A stretch of 64,000 nt of DNA from Pseudomonas viridiflava. Its GTDB lineage: Bacteria; Pseudomonadota; Gammaproteobacteria; Pseudomonadales; Pseudomonadaceae. The position numbers and the translations under genes are program-made. The stretch lies in assembly GCF_900582195.1 (NCBI RefSeq), contig NZ_UTHA01000026.1, positions 31,395-95,394 of the forward strand, read 5' to 3'. Positions 19,933-42,500 of the stretch are shown piece by piece (positions within the stretch are counted from its first letter, which is position 1; each line of letters opens with the position of its first letter). The notes below the pieces were generated by a model, which did not search any database, was not told where the DNA came from, and saw only the letters and a program-made list of their open reading frames with translations.

Positions 19933-22900
19933 ATGGATCTTATGCCGCCTATTTCTGCCAACGTGGCGGACGATGTGTCCGTGCGTGTCGAGACTTTTGC
20001 GCTGACTGCCGCCCAACGGGATATCTGGCTGGACCAACTGAGCCGCGGTGATTCACCGCTGTACAACATTGGCGGATACGTCGAACTGAGCGGGCCGCTG
20101 GATCCGGCATTGTTGCAATCGGCACTTGAATCTCTGGTGGCAGCGAACGACGCCTTGCGCATTGTGCTGCTGGCGGACGTCGGTCACGACGGGCTGCCGT
20201 TGCAAGGGTTTGCGCAGGCGCTACCGGTGGCCATGCCGCTGTTTGATTTCAGCGGCCACCCCGATCCACAGTCAGCGGCTCGGGCGCTGGTTGAAGAGCA
20301 AATGACCCAGGCGTATGTGATGAGCGGGCAAGCGCTGTTCCGCTTCTGTCTGATTCGCCTCGATCATCACCGTTATTGGCTGGCGGCGCAGGCCCATCAC
20401 TTGATTATCGATGGCTGGGGGTTTGGTCTGCTGTTCAAATCAGTGGGCGACATCTACAGCGCGCTGTCCCGTGGCGAGCGTCCAGATGTGGCGGCACCGT
20501 CCTATGTCGGCTTCATCGAAGATGACGCACGCTATCACCAGTCACCACGCTATGAGCTTGATCAGCGCTACTGGCTGGACAAGTACCGCAGCCTTCCCGA
20601 ACCCTTGTTGATTCCCCGTCACCGCGAACCCCTAGACCCTGAAACGGCGCCCAGTCGCATTCACGTCGAGGCTTTTCCGGCCTTGCTGCACGAACGCATG
20701 AAAGACACCGCGCGGCACCTCGGCGGTTCGGCCTTTCATGTGTTGCTGGCGGCGCTGCATGTGTATTTCAGTCGTACTGCGCAACGGGACGAGTGGGTGG
20801 TTGGCTTGCCGATTCTCAATCGCTCCGGCGCTCGCTTCAAAAGCACCTTGGGCTTGTTCACCCAGGTCAGTGCAATGCACATGGGCTTCGGTCGAGCGTT
20901 GTCATTCGCTGAATTGATCAAGGCAATCGGCGATAGCCTGAAACAGGATTTTCGCCATCAACGCTACCCGCTAAGCGAGATGAACCGCGCGCTGGGCCTG
21001 TTGCGTGAAGACCGCGCGCAACTGTTCGAGCTGTCGGTATCCTACGAGCAGGATGACCATGACTACCGTTACGCTGAGGCGCCGGGGCATGTGGTCAAAG
21101 TCTCCAACCAGCATGAAGCAACACCGCTGGCCATCCACCTGCGCAGCAACCGTTTCAACGACAAGGCCTGGTTGCATCTGGTGTACTCGCCGGCCTATTT
21201 TGCGGCAGATGAGATCGCGGCATTCACCGAGCGCTTGTTGCTGATTCTGGAACAAGGTCTGGAGCGTCCGCAGCTGCCCATCGCCGATTTCAACCTCAAT
21301 AGCCCGGCAGAGCTGGCCCTGCTCAAAGAGTGGAACGACACCCGCGTGAGTTATCCGCAGGGGCAACTGATTCATCAGCGCATCGAATCCCGGGTGGCCG
21401 AACAGCCGGACGCTGTGGTCGCCACTTATCAGGGGTGGTCGCTGACTTACGCCGAGCTGAACCGGCAAGCCAATGCGTTGGCTCATCATCTGCTGGGCCT
21501 CGGTGTGCGGCCGGATGATCGGGTGGCGATTGTCGCGCGCAGAAGCCTGGAGACATTGGTCGGGCTGTTGGCGATTCTCAAGGCTGGCGCCGCTTATGTC
21601 CCGATCGACCCGGCGCATCCGCCCGAGCGCCTGAGTTATCTGCTCAGCGACAGCGCTCCGGTGGCGTTGCTGACGCAAAGCGATCTGCGTGATCGCTTGC
21701 CCGCCACAGCGCTGCCAGTGATCGAGCTTGATCGGCGCGAATGGTCGCTCGACAACTTGACCGATCCCGACGTGCCGGAGCTGAACACGGCCAACCTCGC
21801 CTATGTGATTTACACCTCCGGCTCAACCGGGTTGCCCAAGGGCGTGATGGTCGAGCACCGCACACTGGGAAATCTGGTTGACTGGCATTGTGCGGCGTTT
21901 GGACTTGGCGCCGGGCAGCACACCTCAAGCCTGGCCGGCTTCGGTTTTGACGCAATGGCATGGGAGGTCTGGCCGGCGCTGTGTGCCGGGGCGACGCTGC
22001 ATCTTGCACCCGCAAGCGAAGGCAGCGAAGACATCGATGCGCTGCTCGCCTGGTGGCGTGCGCAACCGCTGGACGTCAGCTTTCTGCCAACGCCGGTCGC
22101 CGAATACGCCTTCAGCAAACAACTCTATCACCCGACCTTGCGCACCTTGCTGATCGGCGGCGATCGTCTGCGTCAGTTCAGCCGTGCGCAGGGTTTTGCC
22201 GTGATCAACAACTACGGCCCGACCGAAGCCACGGTGGTCGCCACCTCGGGGCTGATCAGCCCGGGGCAGGCGTTGCACATCGGCAATCCCGTGAGCAATG
22301 CCACGGCTTATCTGCTCGATGATCAGCAGCGTCCGGTGCCGATCGGCATCATTGGCGAGCTGTATGTTGGCGGCGCCGGAGTTGCCCGGGGTTATCTGAA
22401 CCGTCCGGACCTGACGGCCGAACGCTTTCTCGACGACCCGTTCAGTGCGCAGCCTGATGCGCGCATGTACCGCACCGGCGACCTCGCGCGGTGGCGCGCC
22501 GACGGCAACCTTGAGTACATCGGTCGCAACGATGACCAAGTGAAGGTTCGCGGGGTGCGTGTCGAACTGGGCGAAATCGAAGCCGCACTCGCCAGCCATG
22601 ACGCGGTGCAGGAAGCCGTGGTGCTGGTGCGCGACGGCCAACTGTTGGCATGGTTCACCGAGCGCGAAGCGCTGGACATCCTGCACTTGCACGCGCACCT
22701 GACATCGCGTTTGCCAGCCGCCATGCTGCCGGCCGCCTACATCCGCCTGGCGACGTTGCCGCTGACCGCCAACGGCAAGCTCGATCGCCAGGCGTTGCCG
22801 GCACCGGGGCCGGAAGCGCTGATCCGTCGTCAATACGAGGCGCCACAAGGTGACGTCGAAATCGCTCTCGCCCAGATCTGGGCCGAGGTCTTGCAAGTCG

Positions 22901-25900
22901 ACCGGGTAGGACGTCACGACCATTTCTTTGAGCTGGGCGGCCACTCTTTGCTGGCCGTGGGCCTGATTGAACGCATGCGCCAGATCGGCATGAACAGCGA
23001 CGTTCGCGTGCTGTTCAGCCAACCGACCCTGGCCGCGCTGGCAGCGGCGGAGGGCAGCGGCCGCGAAGTCGAGGTGCCGGCCAACCGCATTTCTGCCGAT
23101 TGCACGCACATCACGCCTGACCTGCTGCCACTGGTGCAACTGGATCAGGCGATGATCGAGCGTATCGTCGCGACGGTGCCGGGCGGTGCCGCCAACGTGC
23201 AGGATATCTACCCGTTGGCGCCATTGCAGAAGGGCATTCTCTATCACCACATCACCGCCGCGCAGGGCGATCCGTATCTGCTGCAATCGCTGCTGGCGTT
23301 CGACAGTCTCGAACGGGTCGAGGCCTTCGCCGCTGCGCTGCGTCAGGTCATGGCGCGGCACGACATCCTGCGTACGGCGGTGGTCTGGGAAGGGCTGACG
23401 TCACCGGTGCAAGTGGTGTGGCGCGAGGCGATTCTGCCGGTGCAAGAAGTCGAACTGGATGCTGCCCACGGCGCGATCCTCGATCAATTGCACGCGCGCT
23501 TCGATGCGCGGCGCTATCGTCTGGACGTCAGTCAGGCACCGCTATTGCGCTTGATGTATGCCCGTGATCCCGCGCATAACCGGGTGGTCGGCATCTTGCT
23601 GTTCCATCACTTGGCGATGGATCACATTGCGCTGGAGGCCATGCGCGAAGAAATCCACGCCTGTCTGTCCGGGAGCGCCGAACTGCTGGCGGCCCCGGTG
23701 CCATACCGCAACTATGTGGCGCAGACGCGACTGGGTGTCAGTGAACAGGAGCATGAAGCGTTTTTCCGCCAGATGCTCGCCGACATCGACGAGCCGACCT
23801 TGCCGTTCGCTTTGCAGAATGTGCAGGGCGACGGCAGCAACATTGAAGAAGCCGAGCAAACGCTGGCGAGCGATCTCTATCAGCGCATGCAGCAGCAGGC
23901 GCGCCTGGCGGGTGTGAGTGTCGCTAGCCTGATCCACCTCGCCTGGGCGCAGGTATTGGCGGCGACATCCGGCCAGCAAAGCGTGGTGTTCGGCACGGTG
24001 TTGATGGGTCGCATGCAGGGTGGCGCAGGTGCCGACCGGGCGCTGGGGGTGTTCATCAATACCTTACCGCTGCGGGTCGATGTCGGCGAGGGCGCGCGCG
24101 CGGCGGTGAAATCCACCCATGCACGCCTGACCGCGTTGCTCGCCCATGAGCACGCCTCTTTGGCGCTGGCCCAGCGGTGCAGTGGCGTTGCTGCGCCAGC
24201 GCCGCTGTTCAGTGCCTTGCTCAACTATCGGCACAGCGATGATGTCGAGCAAACAACCTCCCGGCAAACCTGGGAGGGTATCGAAACCCTGGCCAATGAG
24301 GAGCGCACCAATTACCCGTTTACCTTGAGTGTCGATGACCTCGGCACGGGCTTGCGTCTGACTACCAGAACCCTGTCGAACATCGGCGCGCCGCGAATTT
24401 GCAGTTATGTGCAATCGGCGCTGAACGCTTTGGTCGAAGCGCTGGAGACCACGCCGCAGCGGCCGCTGAATAGCCTGCCGTTGTTACCGCAGGAAGAACT
24501 GCAACGACTGCTGATCGAGTTCAACGCTACTGAAGTCGGTTGCCCGATGGACCAGCCACTGCAAGCGCTGTTCGAACAACAGGTGCAGCGCAAACCGAAT
24601 GCCATTGCCGTGCAGTTCGCCGGGCAAAGCCTGACCTATTGCGAGTTGAACGAGCAGGCCAACCGCTTGGCCCATCATCTGCGCGAACTCGGCGTACAGC
24701 CGGATTCGCGGGTGGCGATTTGCGTTGAGCGCGGGCCGGAACTGGTGATCGGCCTGCTGGGCATTCTCAAGGCCGGCGGTGCTTATGTGCCGCTCGATCC
24801 CGATTACCCGCTGCAACGCCTGAACTATATGTTGCAGGACAGCGCGCCGGTCGCGTTGCTGGTGCATGCCGCAACGCGCGATCTGCTCGGCGAACCCGGC
24901 GTGCCGCTGATCGATCTCGATCTCGGCACCTGGCAGGACCGGCCGCACGAGAATCCGCAGGTGCCGGGTCTCGGCGCGACGAATCTGGCCTACATGATCT
25001 ACACCTCCGGCTCCACCGGCACGCCGAAAGGCGTGATGATCGAGCACCGCAGTGCCTGCAACATGGTGCACTGGGGCTCGCAGTTGTCGCCGCCCACGGA
25101 ACATGGGGCATTGCTGCAAAAGGCTCCGTACAGTTTCGACAGTTCGGTGTGGGAGATTTTCTGGCCGCTGTGTTCGGGCATGCGCCTGGTCCTTGCGCGG
25201 GCCGATGGCAATCGCGATTCTGCCTATGTCACACAAGTGATCCGCGAGCAGAACATCACGGTGGTCAAGTTCGTGCCGGCGTTGTTGCAGCAGTTCATCG
25301 AGCAGGACGATGTCAGTCAGTGCACCAGCCTCACCGACGTGCTTAACGGTGGCGGCGAACTGACCGTCGCGCTGGCCCGGCAAGTGCGCGAGCGCCTGCC
25401 GTGGGTGCGCTTGCACAACGTCTATGGGCCGACCGAAACCACGGTCGACAGCAGCGGCTGGACGCTGGAGCCCGGCGAGCCGGTGCCGCAGACGCTGGTA
25501 CCGATCGGCAGGGCCCTGAGCAACACGCGGCTGTATGTCCTCGATGCCGGCGATCAACCGGTGCCGTTAGGCGTCAGTGGTCATTTGCACATTGGCGGGG
25601 TGGGCGTGGCGCGCGGGTATCTGGGCCTGCCGCAATTGCAGGCGGAGCGTTTTATCGACAGTCCGTTCGTGGCCGGTGATCGCTTGTATCGCACTGGCGA
25701 TCTGGTGCGTTACGGCGCTGATGGCAACCTCGAATTCCTCGGTCGCAATGACTTTCAGGTCAAGCTGCGCGGAGTGCGCCTTGAGCTGGGCGAGATTGAG
25801 GCGCGCCTTCTGGAACACCCGGCCATCCGCGAGGCGGTGGTGCTGGTGCGCGATGAACGATTGGTGGCGTATTACAGCGTGCGTGCCGAGCAGGCTGCAC

Positions 25901-26352
25901 CGACGCTTGAAGCGTTGCGCGCGCATGTGTTGGCGCGATTGCCGGAGTTCATGGTACCTGGCGCTTACGTGATGCTGGCGGCGTTGCCCCTGACACCCAG
26001 CGACAAAATCGACCGCAAGGCGTTGCCGGATCCGGGGGCAGAGGCGCTGCTCAGTCGTCCATACGAGGCTCCCGCAGGCGACGTGGAAACGGCCCTGGCG
26101 CAGATCTGGGCGCAGGTGCTCAAGGTCGAGCAGGTGGGGCGGCACGACAACTTCTTCGAGCTGGGCGGGCATTCGCTGCTGGCGGTCAGTCTGGTCGCGC
26201 GCATGCGTCTGGCCGGGCTGCATGTTGATGCGCGCACGCTGTTCAGCCAACCGACGCTGGCCGCGCTGGCGGCCCAGACCTCGCGGCAGGCCAGGCAGGT
26301 CGAAATCGCCCAGACCACCATCCCGAGCCTCAACCGCAAACGCCGTCTCTGA
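19933..26352 (+). CDS. Lipopeptide synthetase subunit 1, two modules (ArfA-like)
   Basis: A 2139-residue non-ribosomal peptide synthetase with layout Cstart-A-T-C/E-A-T. It joins a 3-hydroxy-fatty acid to the first amino acid and adds the second. The first condensation domain lacks an upstream carrier protein, has HHLIIDGW at residues 155-162, and belongs to the lipo-initiation type. The carrier serines are Ser1005 and Ser2081. The adenylation cores (YTSGSTG at 627-633 and 1690-1696) give a Leu code and an acidic-residue code. The C-terminus, TTIPSLNRKRRL, probably docks to subunit 2. ATG at 19933 has a weak ribosome site; ATG at 19942 with GATGGA upstream is an alternative. There is no integrated loading ligase, so the acyl-CoA comes from elsewhere. 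Confidence 0.95.
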   Translation: MDLMPPISANVADDVSVRVETFALTAAQRDIWLDQLSRGDSPLYNIGGYVELSGPLDPALLQSALESLVAANDALRIVLLADVGHDGLPLQGFAQALPVAMPLFDFSGHPDPQSAARALVEEQMTQAYVMSGQALFRFCLIRLDHHRYWLAAQAHHLIIDGWGFGLLFKSVGDIYSALSRGERPDVAAPSYVGFIEDDARYHQSPRYELDQRYWLDKYRSLPEPLLIPRHREPLDPETAPSRIHVEAFPALLHERMKDTARHLGGSAFHVLLAALHVYFSRTAQRDEWVVGLPILNRSGARFKSTLGLFTQVSAMHMGFGRALSFAELIKAIGDSLKQDFRHQRYPLSEMNRALGLLREDRAQLFELSVSYEQDDHDYRYAEAPGHVVKVSNQHEATPLAIHLRSNRFNDKAWLHLVYSPAYFAADEIAAFTERLLLILEQGLERPQLPIADFNLNSPAELALLKEWNDTRVSYPQGQLIHQRIESRVAEQPDAVVATYQGWSLTYAELNRQANALAHHLLGLGVRPDDRVAIVARRSLETLVGLLAILKAGAAYVPIDPAHPPERLSYLLSDSAPVALLTQSDLRDRLPATALPVIELDRREWSLDNLTDPDVPELNTANLAYVIYTSGSTGLPKGVMVEHRTLGNLVDWHCAAFGLGAGQHTSSLAGFGFDAMAWEVWPALCAGATLHLAPASEGSEDIDALLAWWRAQPLDVSFLPTPVAEYAFSKQLYHPTLRTLLIGGDRLRQFSRAQGFAVINNYGPTEATVVATSGLISPGQALHIGNPVSNATAYLLDDQQRPVPIGIIGELYVGGAGVARGYLNRPDLTAERFLDDPFSAQPDARMYRTGDLARWRADGNLEYIGRNDDQVKVRGVRVELGEIEAALASHDAVQEAVVLVRDGQLLAWFTEREALDILHLHAHLTSRLPAAMLPAAYIRLATLPLTANGKLDRQALPAPGPEALIRRQYEAPQGDVEIALAQIWAEVLQVDRVGRHDHFFELGGHSLLAVGLIERMRQIGMNSDVRVLFSQPTLAALAAAEGSGREVEVPANRISADCTHITPDLLPLVQLDQAMIERIVATVPGGAANVQDIYPLAPLQKGILYHHITAAQGDPYLLQSLLAFDSLERVEAFAAALRQVMARHDILRTAVVWEGLTSPVQVVWREAILPVQEVELDAAHGAILDQLHARFDARRYRLDVSQAPLLRLMYARDPAHNRVVGILLFHHLAMDHIALEAMREEIHACLSGSAELLAAPVPYRNYVAQTRLGVSEQEHEAFFRQMLADIDEPTLPFALQNVQGDGSNIEEAEQTLASDLYQRMQQQARLAGVSVASLIHLAWAQVLAATSGQQSVVFGTVLMGRMQGGAGADRALGVFINTLPLRVDVGEGARAAVKSTHARLTALLAHEHASLALAQRCSGVAAPAPLFSALLNYRHSDDVEQTTSRQTWEGIETLANEERTNYPFTLSVDDLGTGLRLTTRTLSNIGAPRICSYVQSALNALVEALETTPQRPLNSLPLLPQEELQRLLIEFNATEVGCPMDQPLQALFEQQVQRKPNAIAVQFAGQSLTYCELNEQANRLAHHLRELGVQPDSRVAICVERGPELVIGLLGILKAGGAYVPLDPDYPLQRLNYMLQDSAPVALLVHAATRDLLGEPGVPLIDLDLGTWQDRPHENPQVPGLGATNLAYMIYTSGSTGTPKGVMIEHRSACNMVHWGSQLSPPTEHGALLQKAPYSFDSSVWEIFWPLCSGMRLVLARADGNRDSAYVTQVIREQNITVVKFVPALLQQFIEQDDVSQCTSLTDVLNGGGELTVALARQVRERLPWVRLHNVYGPTETTVDSSGWTLEPGEPVPQTLVPIGRALSNTRLYVLDAGDQPVPLGVSGHLHIGGVGVARGYLGLPQLQAERFIDSPFVAGDRLYRTGDLVRYGADGNLEFLGRNDFQVKLRGVRLELGEIEARLLEHPAIREAVVLVRDERLVAYYSVRAEQAAPTLEALRAHVLARLPEFMVPGAYVMLAALPLTPSDKIDRKALPDPGAEALLSRPYEAPAGDVETALAQIWAQVLKVEQVGRHDNFFELGGHSLLAVSLVARMRLAGLHVDARTLFSQPTLAALAAQTSRQARQVEIAQTTIPSLNRKRRL
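19975..23060 (+). other. Module 1: Cstart-A(Leu)-T
   Basis: The ten specificity residues read DAWFLGNVVK, the usual Pseudomonas lipopeptide code for Leu (lysine is K949 of the NGK motif). The lipo-initiation C domain couples the fatty acid to Leu1. The carrier motif LGGHS is intact. Because the next C domain is of the dual epimerising type, the residue should enter the chain as D-Leu. Confidence 0.85.
23100..26280 (+). other. Module 2: C/E-A(Asp or Glu)-T
   Basis: The C domain has the dual-type N-terminal motif HHITAAQGD (from residue 1105) and catalytic HHLAMDH (1225-1231). The specificity code reads DSWKLGVVDK. It differs from the textbook Asp code, but the Lys at the fourth position would pair with a carboxylate, so Asp or Glu is expected. 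The A10 motif is PSDKID rather than the usual NGKxD; its lysine K2025 is kept. Confidence 0.7.
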
Positions 26353-26365
26353 CGGCGACCACAGT

Positions 26366-26399
26366 CCCTGTGGGAGCGAGCAAGCTCGCTCCCACAGGG
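26366..26399. repeat. REP hairpin between subunit 1 and subunit 2 genes
   Basis: CCCTGTGGGAGCGAGC (26366-26381) is the exact reverse complement of 26384-26399, a perfect 16-bp stem with a 2-base loop. It starts 13 bases after the subunit 1 stop. It shares the GCTCGCTCCCACAGGG end with the REP pair at 571-659. Lying inside a presumed single transcript, it may stabilise or partly terminate the mRNA. Confidence 0.85.
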
Positions 26400-26546
26400 G
26401 ACTTGCGGTGCTCGCGCCGGCGGCTTGTCCCCGCTTCCCATGTCAGACACCCACGCCCCGATGTTTTAGTTTTTCCAGGCTGCGCGCCGCGTGCACGGAC
26501 TCGCTGCTGCGCGCTCCTTTTTTCCGTATTTACAGCAGGTTACCCC

Positions 26547-39559
<13,013 letters not shown>

Positions 39560-39563
<4 letters not shown>

Positions 39564-42500
39564 ATGTGCTCGAACTGTTGGCAACCCTGAAGGCAAAGGA
39601 CATTCAGTTGGCGGTGACCGATGAGCAATTGCGCGTCAACGGCAACAAACAGGCGTTGAGCGATCCGGCACTGCTGGCCGCGCTGCGCGAACACAAACCG
39701 GCGCTGATCGAACTGATCAAGGGCGGGCAATACTCGGCCACCAAGGCCGGTCAGGTCGAAGTGCCGGCCAACGGCATTCTCCCCGGCAGCACGCACGTCA
39801 CGCCAGCGATGGTGACCCTGGCCGAGGTAGATCAGCCGACCCTCGATCGTTTGCTCGCCGAGGTCCCGGGCGGCGCCGCCAACGTGCAGGACATCTACCC
39901 ACTGACGCCGTTGCAGGAAGGCATTCTCTATCACCACGCGAGCAACGAGCAGGGCGATCCGTACGTCATGCAATCGTACTTCGCGTTCAGCAGCCGTGAG
40001 CGTCTGCAGGACTTCGCTCACGCCTTGCAAAAGGTCATCGATCGCCACGACATCCTGCGCACGGCAGTGCATTGGGAAGGGCTGGACGTGCCGCTGCAAG
40101 TGGTCTGGCGCCAAGCGCAACTGCCGTTGGAAGAGGTCGTGCTGCGCGACGACGGAAGCGATGCGGTGCAGCAACTGCACGAGCGTTTCGATGCGCGACA
40201 TTTCCGTCTCGACGTCCGGCACGCGCCGATGATGCGTCTGGCCCACGCGTGGGATGAGGGCGGCCAGCACGTGGTCGCGACGTTGTTGTTCCATCACATG
40301 GCCCTGGATCACTCGGCGCTCGATGTGGTGCGTCACGAACTGCTCGCCTGCCTCACCGGTCAGGATCAATCGCTCGGCCGGCCGCTGCCGTTTCGCAATT
40401 ACGTGGCGCAAGCACGGCTGGGCATCAGCGAAGCCGAACACGAGAGCTTTTTCCGCGACATGCTCGCTGATATCGCCGAGCCGACGCTGCCCTACGGTTT
40501 GCAGGACGTACAGGGCGACGGCCTCGGCATCGACGAGTTGAGCCTGCCGATCAATCCGTTGCTCGGCCAGCGTCTGCGGGCGCAGGCGCGGCAGCTCGGC
40601 GTGAGTGCCGCGAGCCTGTTTCACCTGGGCTGGGCGCAGGTACTGGCGGTGCTCACCGGCAAGCAGAATGTGGTCTTCGGTACGGTGCTGATGGGGCGCA
40701 TGCAGGGCGCCGAAGCTACCGAACGGGCGCTGGGGATTTTCATTAACACCTTGCCGCTGCGGGTCGATGTCGATGCGCAAGGCGTGCGTGCGGCGGTGGA
40801 GGCGACACACAAACGCCTGACTACGCTGATGCGCCACGAACACGCGCCGCTGGCATTGGCCCAGCGTTGCAGTGGTGTGGTCGCGCCGACGCCGTTGTTC
40901 AGTGCCTTGCTCAATTACCGCCACAGCCACACGGCGGCGACGGCCAGTGCCGAGGTGCTTGCCGCCTGGGAAGGTATCAGCACGATCAGCTCCGAAGAAC
41001 GCACCAACTATCCGCTGACTCTCAGCGTTGATGATTACGGTGATGCGTTCAGCCTGACCTTGCTGGCTACCACCGAGGTCGATCCACAGCGTATCTGCGA
41101 TTACCTGCACTGCGCCCTGGAAAGTCTGGTGCTGGCGCTGGAGCAGGCGCCCGATACCGCAATCAACCAGTTGCCGATTCTGCCGGCGGCCGAGCGCGAG
41201 CAGCTGCTGCTGGCGTTCAATGCCCCTCACGCCGACTACCCGGCAACATTGACCATTGCCCAGCGTTTCGAGGCGCAAGTGGCGCAGCGGCCCGAAGCCG
41301 TGGCCGCGCAATACCTCGGTGAGCAATTGAGTTATGCCGAACTCAACCGGCATGCCAATGCGCTGGCCCATCACCTGATCGCACTTGGGGTGAAGCCCGA
41401 CGATCGCGTCGCCATCGTCGCCCGCCGTGGCCTCGATACGCTGGTCGGGCTGGTCGCCATTTTGAAGGCAGGCGCCGGTTATGTACCCGTCGACCCGGCG
41501 CACCCGGCCGAGCGTCTGCACTACTTGCTCAGCGACAGCGCGCCCGTCGCCGTGCTCACCCAAAACAATCTGCGGGAGCGCTTGCCGGCGCTGGCGGTAC
41601 CGGTGATCGATCTCGACCCGCGCACCTGGCCGCTGAGCGAGACCCATGACCCGCAGGTGCCGGGCCTGACCGCCGCACATCTGGCCTATGTGATCTACAC
41701 CTCCGGTTCTACCGGCCTGCCCAAAGGCGTGATGGTCGAACACCGCACCTTGTCGAATCTGGTCGACTGGCATTGCTCAACGTTTGATCTGTGCGCCGGT
41801 CGCCACACCTCAAGCCTTGCCGGGTTCGGTTTCGACGCCATGGCCTGGGAAGTCTGGCCGGCGTTGTGTGCCGGCGCGACCCTGCACCTGGCACCGACTC
41901 ACGAGGGCAGCGAGGATATCGATGCGCTGCTCGACTGGTGGCGCGCGCAGCCATTGGACGTCAGTTTTCTACCGACGCCCGTCGCCGAATACGCCTTCAG
42001 CCAGAACCTCGAACACCCGACGCTGCGCACCCTGTTGATCGGTGGCGACCGCTTGCGCCAGTTCAGCCGCAACCAGCAATTCGACGTGATCAACAACTAC
42101 GGCCCGACCGAGGCCACCGTGGTCGCCACTTCTGGGCGCATCGAGGCAGGCGATGCCTTGCACATCGGCAAACCGGTGACCAACGCCACGGTGTACCTGC
42201 TCGATGAACAGCAGCGTCCGGTGCCGATTGGCGTCATGGGCGAGTTGTATGTGGGCGGTGCGGGGGTCGCTCGCGGCTATTTGAATCGCGCTGATCTGAG
42301 CGCCGAGCGCTTTCTCCACGACCCGTTCAGCGTCTTGCCGAACCCGCGCATGTACCGTACCGGCGACCTCGCACGCTGGCGTGCCGACGGCACGATCGAG
42401 TACCTGGGGCGTAACGACGATCAGGTGAAGATCCGTGGTGTGCGCATCGAACTCGGCGAAATCGAAACCCGCCTCAATCAATTGCCCGGCATTCAGGAAG

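Noticed and set aside
26370..26546. GTG start for subunit 2 at 26370
   Set aside because: It lies inside the REP hairpin and adds 59 residues of Arg/Cys-rich non-coding character; ATG at 26547 begins a proper docking domain.
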